Below are positions 22,998-35,025 of a stretch of DNA of 64,000 bases, one piece after another (positions within the stretch are counted from its first letter, which is position 1; each line of letters begins with the position of its first letter). This stretch comes from Tragulus kanchil (lineage: Eukaryota > Chordata > Mammalia > Artiodactyla > Tragulidae). The notes under the pieces are model-generated. The model saw only the letters and a program-made list of their open reading frames with translations, made no database searches and had not been told where the DNA came from. The DNA is taken from NCBI GenBank assembly GCA_022376925.1, contig JAIOJX010000005.1:93097001-93161000 (forward strand). The letters run 5' to 3'. Position numbers and translations under genes: made by a program.

Positions 22998-23960
22998 CAC
23001 ACTTGTTGTTGCTGTTGTTGTTCAGTTGCTAGGTTGTGTCCCACTCTATGTGGCCCCATGGATTGCAACACACCAGGCCTCCCTGTGCCTCACCTGATGG
23101 AGTCTGCCCAAGTTCATGTCCATTGAATCAGTGATGCCATCAAACTATCTCATCCTCTGTTGCCCCTTTCTCCTCCTGCCTTCAATCTTTGCCAGCATCA
23201 GGGTATTTTCCAGTGAGTCATCTCTTTGCATCAGGTGGTCAAAGGATTGGAGCTTCAGCTTCAGCATCAGAACTTCCAATGAGTATTCAGGGCTGATTTC
23301 CCTTAGGATTGATTGGTTTGACCTCCTTGCTGTTCATGGGAGTATCAGTTCTTCAGCATTCAACCTTCTTTATGGTCCAGCTCTCACATTCATACATGAC
23401 TACTGGAAAAAACATAGCTTTGACTAATACAGACCTTTGTTGACAAAATGATGTCTTTGCTTTTTAGTATGCTGTCTAGGTTTGTCATAGCTTTCATTCC
23501 AAAATGCAAGCATCTTTTATTTTCATGGCACCATCCACAGTGATTTTGGAGCCCAAGAAGAGAAAATCTGTCACTACTTCCTTATTTCCCCTGCTATTTG
23601 CCATGAAGTGATGGGAATGGATGACAAGATCTTAGTTTTTTGACTGTTGAGTTTTAAGCCAGTTTTTCCACTTTCCTCCTTCACCCTCATCATTACCCTC
23701 ATCGTCACCCTTTAGTTTCTCTTTGCTTCCTGCCAGTAAAGTGGTATCATCTGCATATCTGAAGTTGTTAATATTTCTCCTGGCAGTCTTTATCCCAGCT
23801 TGTAACTCAGCTACCCCAGCGTTTCACATCACCCCTTGATGTACTCTGTGACATTATATGGCCTTGTTGTACTCCTTTCCCAATTTGGAAGCAGTCAGTT
23901 GTTCCACGTAAGGTTCTACCTGTTGCTTCACATTTATTACCCTCCTATTGAAAACGCAGG
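22998..23960 (-). mobile_element. BovB (RTE) LINE, 3' portion
   Basis: Starts with the BovB 3' terminus (TTGTTGCTGTTGTTGTTCAG) and continues through AGCTTCAGCTTCAGCATCAG, TTTTGACTGTTGAGTTTTAA and GGTATCATCTGCATATCTGA, reading the reverse transcriptase and C-terminal coding region backwards. Many stops and shifts are present. Part of it (from 23531) is repeated at 24625-25054. Confidence 0.85.
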
Positions 23961-25681
23961 ATGTCCAAAACTATCAGAAAGCATAGGATACATTTGTTCT
24001 TAACCAATGCTTCAGTAATGTTTCCAATAGTAAGCTAATCACATTTGTCTTCAACCTCCAGACATATTTTCAGAGGAAGAATCACTAGACTGAAGTCAAG
24101 AGTGAACTGTTCATTTGCACAGTAAGCACACTACTTTCTCTGTGTTTCCAGACATTTTCAGATTATAACTGTACTTAATGGGCTTCCCAGATGGCACTAG
24201 TAGTAAGGAAGCCTTCCTGCTAATGCCAGAGACGTAAGAGACTGGAGTTTGATCCCTAGGTTGGGAAGATACCCTGGAGGATAATATGGAAATCCACTCC
24301 AGTATTCTTGCTTAGGGAATCCCACAGACAGAGGAACCTGGTGGGCTACAGTCTATAGGGTGGCAAAGAGTCAGACATGACTGAAGTGACTTAACAGGCA
24401 TGCACTGTACTTAATAAACTGTACCTTGAAAATAAATTTATCATATGCGTCTTGCTTTTTGGAACACCCTTCGTGTATCACATTTCCCTCACATAGGACT
24501 GGTACTTAAATATTTCCTGACTGGAATGAAATGAAAAATACATAGCTTTAAATATTACCTTATCCAAACCTCAGGCAATTTATTTTTAAAGGATTTATTG
24601 AAATGTTTTGCAGCTCTTTATTTGCCATCCACAGTGATTTTGGAGCCCAAGAAGAGAAAATCTGTCACTACTTCCTTATTTCCCCTGCTATTTGCCATGA
24701 AGTGATGGGAATGGATGACAAGATCTTAGTTTTTTGACTGTTGAGTTTTAAGCCAGTTTTTCCACTTTCCTCCTTCACCCTCATCATTACCCTCATCGTC
24801 ACCCTTTAGTTTCTCTTTGCTTCCTGCCAGTAAAGTGGTATCATCTGCATATCTGAAGTTGTTAATATTTCTCCTGGCAGTCTTTATCCCAGCTTGTAAC
24901 TCAGCTACCCCAGCGTTTCACATCACCCCTTGATGTACTCTGTGACATTATATGGCCTTGTTGTACTCCTTTCCCAATTTGGAAGCAGTCAGTTGTTCCA
25001 CGTAAGGTTCTACCTGTTGCTTCACATTTATTACCCTCCTATTGAAAACGCAGGATGTCCAAAACTATCAGAAAGCATAGGATACATTTGTTCTTAACCA
25101 ATGCTTCAGTAATGTTTCCAATAGTAAGCTAATCACATTTGTCTTCAACCTCCAGACATATTTTCAGAGGAAGAATCACTAGACTGAAGTCAAGAGTGAA
25201 CTGTTCATTTGCACAGTAAGCACACTACTTTCTCTGTGTTTCCAGACATTTTCAGATTATAACTGTACTTAATGGGCTTCCCAGATGGCACTAGTAGTAA
25301 GGAAGCCTTCCTGCTAATGCCAGAGACGTAAGAGACTGGAGTTTGATCCCTAGGTTGGGAAGATACCCTGGAGGATAATATGGAAATCCACTCCAGTATT
25401 CTTGCTTAGGGAATCCCACAGACAGAGGAACCTGGTGGGCTACAGTCTATAGGGTGGCAAAGAGTCAGACATGACTGAAGTGACTTAACAGGCATGCACT
25501 GTACTTAATAAACTGTACCTTGAAAATAAATTTATCATATGCGTCTTGCTTTTTGGAACACCCTTCGTGTATCACATTTCCCTCACATAGGACTGGTACT
25601 TAAATATTTCCTGACTGGAATGAAATGAAAAATACATAGCTTTAAATATTACCTTATCCAAACCTCAGGCAATTTATTTTT
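23531..25681. repeat. Direct duplication, offset 1094
   Basis: Copy one is 23531-24587 and copy two is 24625-25681, each 1057 bases. A 37-base AT-rich spacer separates them. The unit includes the inner part of a BovB LINE, unique DNA and a complete Bov-tA SINE. Confidence 0.9.
24180..24413 (+). mobile_element. Bov-tA SINE, full length
   Basis: GGGCTTCCCAGATGGCACTA head, GTTTGATCCCTAGGTTGGGA B box, CACTCCAGTATTCTTGC, and GAGTCAGACATGACTGAAGT. A duplicate lies at 25274-25507. Confidence 0.9.
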
Positions 25682-25756
25682 GGTAAGAAGTGTATTTATT
25701 TAGAGAGAAACACACTTCATAGAGTGTGGACCATCTCAGAAGATGAGAGTGGCCCA

Positions 25757-25992
25757 GTGTGCATGGTTGCTCAGTTGCTAAGTTGTCTCCATCTCTTCAA
25801 GACTGTATGCATTATAGCCCTTCAGGCTACTCTGTCCATGGAATTTTCCAGGCAAGCATACTAGAATGGGTTGCTATTTTCTTCTCCAGGGGATATTCCT
25901 AATTCAGGGATCAAAACTGCATGTACTGCATCTCCTGCATTGGAAGGTGGATCCTTTATTGCTGAGCCACCTTTAAGGGCTTTAAGGAAGCC
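25757..25992 (-). mobile_element. Bov-tA SINE, full length, diverged
   Basis: GGTTGCTCAGTTGCTAAGTT to the tRNA-derived CCTGCATTGGAAGGTGGATC and TGCTGAGCCACC. A short fragment of the same family lies at 26862-26923. Confidence 0.85.
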
Positions 25993-26861
25993 CTTAAAAT
26001 AAGGTGTATACAGGAATTTTCAGGTTGTTTGTCACAATGCTGATTCCCACTATTCTGACTTGGTAGAACTTGTTTGTAGCAAACACCCAGAGGTCATTCT
26101 GGGACCAATCGATTGAAAAATCTTGAGTTTATGGCATGAGGTCTCTAATGTTGGATTTTTAAGTGTTAACCTTCCATACAGGAGAAAATTAAAGGGAATA
26201 TTAGAATTTGTCTAGCCAATTGAAATAAAATGGCATACATAATGACCTGTTCCTTCAGCTAAAATATATTGACATAGTGGTAGTTTTGAAACCCTTTTTG
26301 TAGACTAAATATTGTAAAGGGGAATTTCAGGCTCCCCTTCTGAGTCATTTTTCACATCCCAATTTCTGTTTTCCAGGCTAATTAATCAGTAGAACAGCTG
26401 AGGCAAGGAAAAGGAGTAGTTGATATAGCAAGTTTTCTTGTATTATTGTATTCTGTACATGTCCAAGTGAGAAAGAACACGATTTAATACAAATCTTTAA
26501 TTTGCTGTTTTAAAGAACGGATGTTTGGTGTAATTGGTTTTTTCTCTCCTTCCTAGTAACATGCAGTTTTAAAATATCCATTTACTCATTTTTAACTAAG
26601 GCTGAATTATATCGGAACTGCTGTAGTAGTACTTGTGACCTCAGTCTGAATACAAAGCATATTCATTAACATTGTGGCAACTAAAATGAATATCAAATGG
26701 GTTTGTAATAGCAGTGCACTTAAAATGTTATTGTTTTAAGAGCCTAACTATATTCAAGAGTTCATTTGGGGCTCTATAGTTTCTAATGATACTTAAGATA
26801 AAGAGTTGATTTTGTATGTATATGGATCTCATTTTTATTTTGATAAATGTTTGGCTATACC
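25993..26861. other. AT-rich unique interval
   Basis: No repeat or gene recognised. Base composition and even stop distribution look like neutral intergenic DNA. Confidence 0.45.
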
Positions 26862-27040
26862 ATGCTGTGCTGTGCTTAGTCACTCAGTCATGGCTGACTT
26901 TTTGCAACCATACCATTAGGTAATGTAGAATTATTCATTCATGGTTTCTTAGAAATTTTACTAGGATAGTGGTAACAATATATGACCGGCAACATTCTCT
27001 CTCCTTTTTATTACTATAAAATTATATTTACTTATTTATT

Positions 27041-27330
27041 TATTTATGGCTGTGCTAGGTCTTGAGTGCTGTGTGGACTCTCTCTAGTTGCAGTGAGCGA
27101 GGGCTACTCTTTGTTGCTGTACTCAGGCTTCTCGTAGACGTGGTTTATCTTGTTGCAGAGCACAGATTCTGGGTGCATTGGCTTTAGTAGTTGCAGCTAT
27201 CAGGCTCAGTAGTTGTGAAGCTCAGGCTTAGTTACTCTGCAGCAAGTGGAATCTTCCCAGAGAAGGAATTGAACCCATGTTCCCTGCATTGGCAGACAGA
27301 ATCTTATCAACTCTGCCTCCAGAGTAGTTC
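27041..27330 (-). mobile_element. CHR-type SINE, long form
   Basis: Preceded by a (TTTA)n tract. GGCTGTGCTAGGTCTTGAGT, TCAGTAGTTGTGAAGCTCAG and TTCCCTGCATTGGCAGACAG. The head is degraded. Confidence 0.78.
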
Positions 27331-27371
27331 ACAAAATTATTAAAAAGAGCCAATTTTAAGTAATGCTCTTG

Positions 27372-27490
27372 GGGACTTCCCTGGCAGTCCAGTGGTTAAG
27401 ACTCTGCTTTTCCACTGCAGGGGGCCTGGGTTCAATTCCTGGTGGTATCCTACATACCTCAAGGAGGTACCAAAAATAAATAAAATAATG
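27372..27490 (+). mobile_element. CHR-type SINE, short form
   Basis: GGGGACTTCCCTGGCAGTCC head, TGCAGGGGGCCTGGGTTCAA, and an AAATAAATAAAATAA tail. Confidence 0.8.
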
Positions 27491-27506
27491 CTATTGCCAT
27501 ATTTTA

Positions 27507-27715
27507 TGTGTGCACAGTCACTCATACATGTCCAACTCTTTTGCAATCCCATGGACTGTAGATTGCCAAACTCCTCTGTCCATGGAATTCTCCAGGCAAG
27601 AATACTGGAGCAGGTTGCCATTTCCTACTCCAGGTGATCTGCCCAGCCTAGGGACCAGACCCACATCACCTGTATCTCCTGCTTTGCAGGTGGTTTCTTT
27701 ACCACTGGAAGCCGC
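27507..27715 (-). mobile_element. Bov-tA SINE
   Basis: GTCACTCATACATGTCCAAC, CATGGACTGTAG, CAGGCAAGAATACTGGAGCA and TTTGCAGGTGGTTTCTTTAC. Confidence 0.85.
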
Positions 27716-28942
27716 TTTATGGTCATATGTATTCTTGCAGTGTAACTGTTAATTGTCCTTAACTTTATAAAAGACATAGAAACAAGACAAATTTATTTGA
27801 TTTCATACCAATTTGAAAATAAACAAATTAATTCTGCCCAAATAGAAAAAAAAAAAAACCTAATAGCTATCCAAAGCCACAAGGATATCAACATGTTTTA
27901 TATTTATATCCCTGAAACTGCAAATATACCGACATCTGAAATTAAGGAAAGGCAGAAATCTTTATACAATGAAATCTACTTCTGAAATAAATACCTTAAC
28001 AACTTGAATTCAATGAATTAGACACCAGGAGAAAGTTTTGCTTAGATCCCACTTGAGTCAAGTCTTAGTTGACAATCCTAATGCTTTTAGATGGCAAAAA
28101 TGTTCCTGTATATTTGGACAAGACTTAGTAACCTTTTAAAAGATGCTTATATGTTTCTAAGAGACAATGTCATCATGTATTTATTTTATAAAACATTCTG
28201 GTTTCTAAGAGTTTTCTGCTAAAGTATTTATTCCCTACCATATGAGTATTTAATTATAGAGGTGTAGAGTTGATATGTTTTCTATGTTTCTGACTATATT
28301 CAGTGTAATTTTCATTGGTTCCCCATGTATCATTTCTTTAAATTTGTCAATGTGGTCTTGTTCTGATAAGTCGTTGTTTTATTGTTTATTTTGTTGAAAG
28401 CAGCAATGTAAATTATCCATCCTTTTGGTTAGTTTGCTATTAGATTTTGTGCCTATTGAAAAGGACTTAAGTTCACAAACTTTGCCTGTAAAGTCAGTTG
28501 CATAAAATTCAGTATAACCTTGATGATACTAAACTGTGATTTAGTGGCAGCAAAAGACAAGAAAACATGACACCGGCATTGTAACTTATAATCTGTTTTC
28601 AGCAAAAATTTCTACACTTTGGCGAAGCTACCAAAAAGAGAATCTTCCAAATCTGTAATATGCATTATAAGAAATTATGTTATTTGACTCCTGAAACAAC
28701 ATCTTGATAGGACATCACTCAACTGCAACTAAAGGTTGGCATTTTCAGTAAATGAGATCTATACTGACTAGTCAGTGAGTTAATCAAAAGATGAATCATT
28801 TATCTAATAAATTATTGTGTTAAGTACATGTACTGAAATTGGAGGATACAATTAAATGAGACAAGAAAGGAAGAGAATAATAAGGTTAAATTAGAAAATT
28901 AAACCTAGTAACGTTCCGCACCCAGGCAACTTAGCATCTTCA
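27716..28942. other. AT-rich unique interval
   Basis: No clear family. Some T-rich phrases near 28290-28420 resemble L1 antisense but I cannot support a call. Confidence 0.4.
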
Positions 28943-29105
28943 TAGCATGTGTGTTAGTCACTCAGTCGTGTCAGACTCTTTGCAGCCCAATGGACTATTG
29001 CTGGCCAGACTTCTCTGTCCATGGAATTCGCCAGGGAAGATACTGAAGTGGGTTTCCATGCCTTGTTCCAGGGGATCTTCCTGACTTAGGGATCAAACCT
29101 GCATC
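28943..29105 (-). mobile_element. Bov-tA SINE, truncated head
   Basis: GTTAGTCACTCAGTCGTGTC, CATGGAATTCGCCAGG, GGGGATCTTCCTGACTTAGG. The tRNA head is missing. A duplicate lies at 30033-30195. Confidence 0.8.
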
Positions 29106-29149
29106 TTCATAGAGGACATTGTTTATGAACAATTTCTAGTCTGAGAGGT

Positions 29150-29535
29150 GTGTTTGTTAAGTCCCAACTAACACAATCAGCTATATAGTACTGTACTGTA
29201 ATAGGTTTATAATACTTTTCACACAAGTAATACATAGAAACAAACTCAAAAATAAAAAACACTTTAAATCTTACAGTACCGTACCTTGAAAAATACAGTG
29301 GTATAGCACAATAGCTGGCCTAAAGGGGCTGATTGAATGAATAGGTGAAGAGTTACTGACTGGAGGAGGGAGAGGACTTGGGAGATGGTAGAGCTGAAGG
29401 ACTGTCAGCAAGAGGAGGCAGAGGGGAAGCTGCAATTTCACTGACGCCTGATGTTGATGGAACACACATTTGCATCTTTCAAGTTCAACACTTGGAGGTT
29501 TGTATGTAGGGGACTCACTGTAGTTAAAACGGACA
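29150..29535 (-). mobile_element. Tigger-like (Tc1/mariner) transposon fragment
   Basis: AAACAAACTCAAAAATAAAA, CTTACAGTACCGTACCTTGA, AGTTACTGACTGGAGGAGGG and GGGAGATGGTAGAGCTGAAG follow a pattern I associate with Tigger transposase elements in reverse. A duplicate lies at 30240-30625. Family assignment is from memory. Confidence 0.5.
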
Positions 29536-30625
29536 GATAACACAGAGGATCCTGGAGGCTATTTCAGTAAAGTGGATAGAAGTTGATGAAAGTCTCAGCG
29601 GGCATGATGGATAAGAGAATCATCCATAAATATTTATTATTTCTTGTGTATCAGGAATTGTGGTATATGATGTATAGGCTGAGATGTGAAGGATTCATAT
29701 GAGTCAAGTAAGAAAAAATGGCAGGGGATCTTCTAGGCTTGAGGTGTCAGAATGCAGTATTCTGAAACGCAGATAAGAAGCACAGGACTTTGAGGGAGTT
29801 GAGAGAGGTCAGAGTGGCTGCAGGCTAGCAACTAAAGTTGGCATTTTCAGTAAATGAGATCTACAGTCAGTGTTCAAAAGATGAATCATTTATCTAATAA
29901 ATTATTGTGTTAAGTACATGTACTGAAATTGGAGGATACAATTAAATGAGACAAGAAAGGAAGAGAATAATAAGGTTAAATTAGAAAATTAAACCTAGTA
30001 ACGTTCCGCACCCAGGCAACTTAGCATCTTCATAGCATGTGTGTTAGTCACTCAGTCGTGTCAGACTCTTTGCAGCCCAATGGACTATTGCTGGCCAGAC
30101 TTCTCTGTCCATGGAATTCGCCAGGGAAGATACTGAAGTGGGTTTCCATGCCTTGTTCCAGGGGATCTTCCTGACTTAGGGATCAAACCTGCATCTTCAT
30201 AGAGGACATTGTTTATGAACAATTTCTAGTCTGAGAGGTGTGTTTGTTAAGTCCCAACTAACACAATCAGCTATATAGTACTGTACTGTAATAGGTTTAT
30301 AATACTTTTCACACAAGTAATACATAGAAACAAACTCAAAAATAAAAAACACTTTAAATCTTACAGTACCGTACCTTGAAAAATACAGTGGTATAGCACA
30401 ATAGCTGGCCTAAAGGGGCTGATTGAATGAATAGGTGAAGAGTTACTGACTGGAGGAGGGAGAGGACTTGGGAGATGGTAGAGCTGAAGGACTGTCAGCA
30501 AGAGGAGGCAGAGGGGAAGCTGCAATTTCACTGACGCCTGATGTTGATGGAACACACATTTGCATCTTTCAAGTTCAACACTTGGAGGTTTGTATGTAGG
30601 GGACTCACTGTAGTTAAAACGGACA

Positions 30626-31518
30626 GATAACACAGAGGATCCTGGAGGCTATTTCAGTAAAGTGGATAGAAGTTGATGAAAGTCTCAGCGGGCATGATGG
30701 ATAAGAGAATCATCCATAAATATTTATTATTTCTTGTGTATCAGGAATTGTGGTATATGATGTATAGGCTGAGATGTGAAGGATTCATATGAGTCAAGTA
30801 AGAAAAAATGGCAGGGGATCTTCTAGGCTTGAGGTGTCAGAATGCAGTATTCTGAAACGCAGATAAGAAGCACAGGACTTTGAGGGAGTTGAGAGAGGTC
30901 AGAGTGGCTGCAGCAGAGAACTTGAGCATAAGAGAGAAGAAAGCAGACAGATGAGTCCAGAGGCTCTGCGTGATGTTAAGGATTTCACTCGAAGGGAAAA
31001 GGAATGGTAGGAGAATTCCAGCTGTCATGTGGAGAATAGAATCCAGGAAGGGTAGAGTTTGTATGAAGAGACCATTTGGTACAGTGTTACAGGAGTACCA
31101 GCGAGACTGAGAGATTCAATTGGAATTAATAGGAAAGGTATTTTTTCTTTAAGTTTAAATAGAATAAACTGGACCTATGATTGTTTCTATGTGGAGCAAC
31201 TTTAGGCAGGGTGAAAATGCAGTCCTCCTATGTACCCAGAGGTAAAGATGAAATGAATGACTATGAATAGTTGTAAAGCCTTCATAAGGTGACTCAAAAA
31301 GGTCATGGGAGGAGTAAGAAAAGAGCAGAAGGAAGAAAGCACTAGTTTGAAAAAAAAACGATTGAAGGAGAGGATGCTGCTAATTAAAGGCATTCAAAAG
31401 GAATGATCTGAGTAGTAGTAGGAGAATCAAATTAGAAAAACCTTACAATAGGAAAACTAAGGAAAATGAGTGTTGAACAATCAACAAGTAACAAATAAAC
31501 AAAATCAGGAAAACTGAG
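30626..31518. other. Unique purine-rich interval
   Basis: A/G-rich on the plus strand, with no recognisable repeat beyond the end of the duplicated block at 30913. Confidence 0.45.
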
Positions 31519-31533
31519 CTGTCCATCAGTCTT

Positions 31534-31853
31534 TTTTTATTTTTTAACATTTATTTTATTTATTTATTTTTTGGGGGGTGGGGTGGGGAGGGAGTGGGGT
31601 GGGCGGGTCACTTCTATTGGTCTTTCATTTATCAATTTTTCATCCGTCATTGTTCTTTGGCTTTTGTGGGCCTCCCATTGTGGTGGCCTCTGTTGTCGCA
31701 GAGCACCGGCTCTGGGCGCATGCGCTCCGGAGCTCCGGCTCGGTAATTGGACACATCAGTCCAGCACGTGGGATCTTCCCAGGCCAGGGATGGAACCGGC
31801 GCCCCTTGCACTGCAAGGCGGTGTCCTTACCCACTGGGCCACCAGGGAAGCCC
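31534..31853 (-). mobile_element. SINE-V with 15-bp target-site duplication
   Basis: Flanked by CTGTCCATCAGTCTT at 31519-31533 and 31854-31868. About 13 bases are missing from the body near 31763. Otherwise full length. Confidence 0.88.
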
Positions 31854-31967
31854 CTGTCCATCAGTCTTGACACGTCAAAGAAAGAAGCCAGTCCCTGGTT
31901 TTGGCTGTTCGGAGGCCACTGGAGTTTCTTGTCTGACAGATGGAGCCACTGAAGAATAAATGGAAGA

Positions 31968-32100
31968 GACTTCCCTGGTAGTCCAGTGGCTAAGACTCCA
32001 CGCTCCCAAGGCTAAGGCCTGGGTTCAATCCCTGGTCAGGGGACTAGATCCCATATGTCATAGCTAAGACCTGGAGCAGCCAAAAAGATAAATAAAAGAA
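31968..32100 (+). mobile_element. CHR-type SINE, short form
   Basis: GACTTCCCTGGTAGTCCAGT, CTGGGTTCAATCCCTGGTCA, and CAGCCAAAAAGATAAATAAA tail. Confidence 0.82.
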
Positions 32101-32242
32101 TGAATGGAAAAGGAAACAGCAAACAAAGTTTTTCAAAAAAAAAAGGGATGGCTAAATACAGAATTGCTAGTTAATCAAAAGAGAGAGTCAAAGCAAGGGT
32201 TTGAGATTTTTTTAAAAAATATTTTTAAGAATATAAGCAAGT

Positions 32243-32400
32243 TTATTGCAGTGCAGGAGACCTGGATTCTCTCCTGGATTGGGAAGATCTCCTGGAGAAG
32301 GGAAAGGCTAACCACTCCAGTATTCATGCCCGGAGAATTCCGTGGCTCATCCATGGGTCCCAAAGAGTTGGACACGAGAGACTTTCACTTTTCACTTTGA
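32243..32400 (+). mobile_element. Bov-tA SINE, 5'-truncated
   Basis: TTGCAGTGCAGGAGACCTGG, GATTGGGAAGATCTCCTGGA, CCACTCCAGTATTCATGCCC and AAGAGTTGGACACGAGAGAC. Confidence 0.78.
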
Positions 32401-32577
32401 TAAATATAGGAGTGGACAGCATAAAGACATAAGATAGAAAAGGAACATAAGAGATTCCAGAAGAGAAAAGAGAGTATTCTGGGCAGAGAATACTCACCTA
32501 CTTTGAGAAAGGAGCTAGAAGAAAAGGTGGAGATTTTTATTAAATTCTGTTGATCAATACCATTCTTGTAATTTAAA

Positions 32578-32938
32578 AAATTTATTTATTTATTTATTTA
32601 TTTATTTATTTTTGGCTACTCTGGCTTTTCACTGCTGCCAAAGGTTCTTCTCTAGTTGCAGGGAGTAGAGGCCACTCTTTAGTTGAGGTGGGCAGGCTTC
32701 TTGTTGCGGTGACTTCTCTTATTGTGGAACTCAGGCTCTAGGGCTCACTGGCTTCTTCAGTTGCAGCACATGGGCTCAATAGTTGCAGCTCCGAGGCTCT
32801 AGAGCACAGGTTCAATAGTTGTGGCTCACGGGGCTCAGTTGCTCCACAGTATGTGGATCTTCCCAGATCAGGAATTGAACCCATGTCTCCTGCATTGGCA
32901 GGCGAACTCTTTATCACTGAGCTACCAGGGAAGCCCCA
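32578..32938 (-). mobile_element. CHR-type SINE, long form, with (TTTA)n tail
   Basis: (TTTA)n at 32578-32612, GGCTACTCTGGCTTTTCACT, several GGCTC-type body repeats, and the head GAGCTACCAGGGAAGCCCC. Confidence 0.82.
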
Positions 32939-33315
32939 TTCTTGAAATGTTGTATCATTTAATTCTAAAAGTTATGCAAAGTGGATTTAGTTACTACCTG
33001 CATTTTGCAAATACAGTGCTCGAAATGTGAATAAAGCACTGAAGGTCTCTACAGCTGGAAGAGGAAAAATTGGGGTTAAAAGCCTGGGATTTATCCTATT
33101 TAAATCTTTCTTTCTGACACATTAATAAAGTGTGAGTGCCCACAGTGAGGGTGGGATAGACCCCAGCAGGAACAGTATCCACCTCTACTATTCAAGCATC
33201 ATGAAAGAACATATTCCTTCCTGCCATTTACTCTTTCTGCCTTTGATTAGAAATACTCTTGGTCAAGTGGTCTTTGGTCAGGTCCAATATTTCAAAATAA
33301 TAAATATATTTTAAG

Positions 33316-33961
33316 ATCAGATTTATTGAGGATAGGTCAGTGCCGTCCCAGTGCTGGCGTAGGGAAGGGAGACAGGAAAGGCTGAATTGCCCTTAGAGAT
33401 GACCGCCACAAGAGGGCGCCAGAGCACCACCAGGGCCAACCTACGGCTCCCTGACCAAACCTTCCCTGCTCTGAGATTAGTGTGAGTGTGGGATTGGGAG
33501 GACCCCAAGAAGGTGACCAGGGAGGAGGAATTGGTTATCAGGTGCCCTCCAAATATGGAGCAGAGGTCTGCCTGTAGCTTCATTAGGACTCCCAGGCTAG
33601 TGGGCAGCCCAGCGGCCAGACAATCTGACAGGCTAACTGTGTACTAACAGACTTTTGTTTCTCCAGAGGCAGGATGCTGGACCCAGAAATACCTGGCTGG
33701 ACTCTTGGGCTTTCAGCTTTGAAGCTGCAGATCTGTGAAGCTGTTTGGCATCTGGAAAACTAGGCTGTTGGCCCTGGCATTTGCTGGTCAGGCTGAGCTC
33801 ATCCTTGTGCCCTTTCTTTTTTTATAAGGTTCTTCCCAAAGAAGTTCTTTTCTTTCTGATTCTTTCCTATTTCGACAATAAACATGACCTAAAGCCAACT
33901 CACCTGAATTAAGTGGGAGATGATCGGTTTAAAGCCAGGTAGCATCATATGAGTTCAGCTG
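33316..33961 (+). repeat. Tandem array unit A, 5'-truncated, first assembled copy
   Basis: This segment matches 37227-37951 and 37952-38772 throughout, with roughly a quarter of bases changed by eye. Shared landmarks are a CTCF-like motif at 33406, a CTCCAGAGGCAGGATG-like block near 33662, a TTCAGCTTT block and a GAGTTCAGCTG end. It lacks the first part of the unit. It is present twice because of the local duplication. Confidence 0.75.
33406..33420 (+). promoter_or_regulatory. CTCF-like motif, array unit A
   Basis: The sequence is CCACAAGAGGGCGCC. It fits the core CCACNAGRGGGCRCC recognised by CTCF zinc fingers. Binding is inferred, not shown. Confidence 0.5.
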
Positions 33962-34379
33962 TTGATGTTCAGTCGCTCAGTCGTGTCTGACTCTTTATCA
34001 GACTACAGGGAAGCCCATCGAAATGTGAATTTTTAAAAGGCAAAGTGGATTTAGTTACTACCTGCATTTTGCAAATACAGTGCTCGAAATGTGAATAAAG
34101 CACTGAAGGTCTCTACAGCTGGAAGAGGAAAAATTGGGGTTAAAAGCCTGGGATTTATCCTATTTAAATCTTTCTTTCTGACACATTAATAAAGTGTGAG
34201 TGCCCACAGTGAGGGTGGGATAGACCCCAGCAGGAACAGTATCCACCTCTACTATTCAAGCATCATGAAAGAACATATTCCTTCCTGCCATTTACTCTTT
34301 CTGCCTTTGATTAGAAATACTCTTGGTCAAGTGGTCTTTGGTCAGGTCCAATATTTCAAAATAATAAATATATTTTAAG

Positions 34380-35025
34380 ATCAGATTTATTGAGGATAGG
34401 TCAGTGCCGTCCCAGTGCTGGCGTAGGGAAGGGAGACAGGAAAGGCTGAATTGCCCTTAGAGATGACCGCCACAAGAGGGCGCCAGAGCACCACCAGGGC
34501 CAACCTACGGCTCCCTGACCAAACCTTCCCTGCTCTGAGATTAGTGTGAGTGTGGGATTGGGAGGACCCCAAGAAGGTGACCAGGGAGGAGGAATTGGTT
34601 ATCAGGTGCCCTCCAAATATGGAGCAGAGGTCTGCCTGTAGCTTCATTAGGACTCCCAGGCTAGTGGGCAGCCCAGCGGCCAGACAATCTGACAGGCTAA
34701 CTGTGTACTAACAGACTTTTGTTTCTCCAGAGGCAGGATGCTGGACCCAGAAATACCTGGCTGGACTCTTGGGCTTTCAGCTTTGAAGCTGCAGATCTGT
34801 GAAGCTGTTTGGCATCTGGAAAACTAGGCTGTTGGCCCTGGCATTTGCTGGTCAGGCTGAGCTCATCCTTGTGCCCTTTCTTTTTTTATAAGGTTCTTCC
34901 CAAAGAAGTTCTTTTCTTTCTGATTCTTTCCTATTTCGACAATAAACATGACCTAAAGCCAACTCACCTGAATTAAGTGGGAGATGATCGGTTTAAAGCC
35001 AGGTAGCATCATATGAGTTCAGCTG
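34380..35025 (+). repeat. Tandem array unit A, second assembled copy
   Basis: Same sequence as 33316-33961 at offset 1064. This copy has the genuine right flank: it runs straight into the BovB at 35026, which separates it from unit B. Confidence 0.75.
34470..34484 (+). promoter_or_regulatory. CTCF-like motif, duplicate of unit A
   Basis: Identical to the motif at 33406. It lies in the second assembled copy of the same block, so it should be counted once. Confidence 0.45.

Larger units (their letters stand above)
28725..30913. repeat. Direct duplication, offset 1090
   Basis: Copy one is 28725-29823 and copy two is 29828-30913. The first 60 bases of copy two have small deletions relative to copy one. 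After that the copies look identical. The unit carries a Bov-tA fragment and a Tigger-like fragment. Confidence 0.9.

Noticed and set aside
29271..30633. 90-residue minus frame present twice with a proline-rich stretch
   Set aside because: It lies in a Tigger-like fragment and is doubled by the local duplication. No evidence of expression or conservation.
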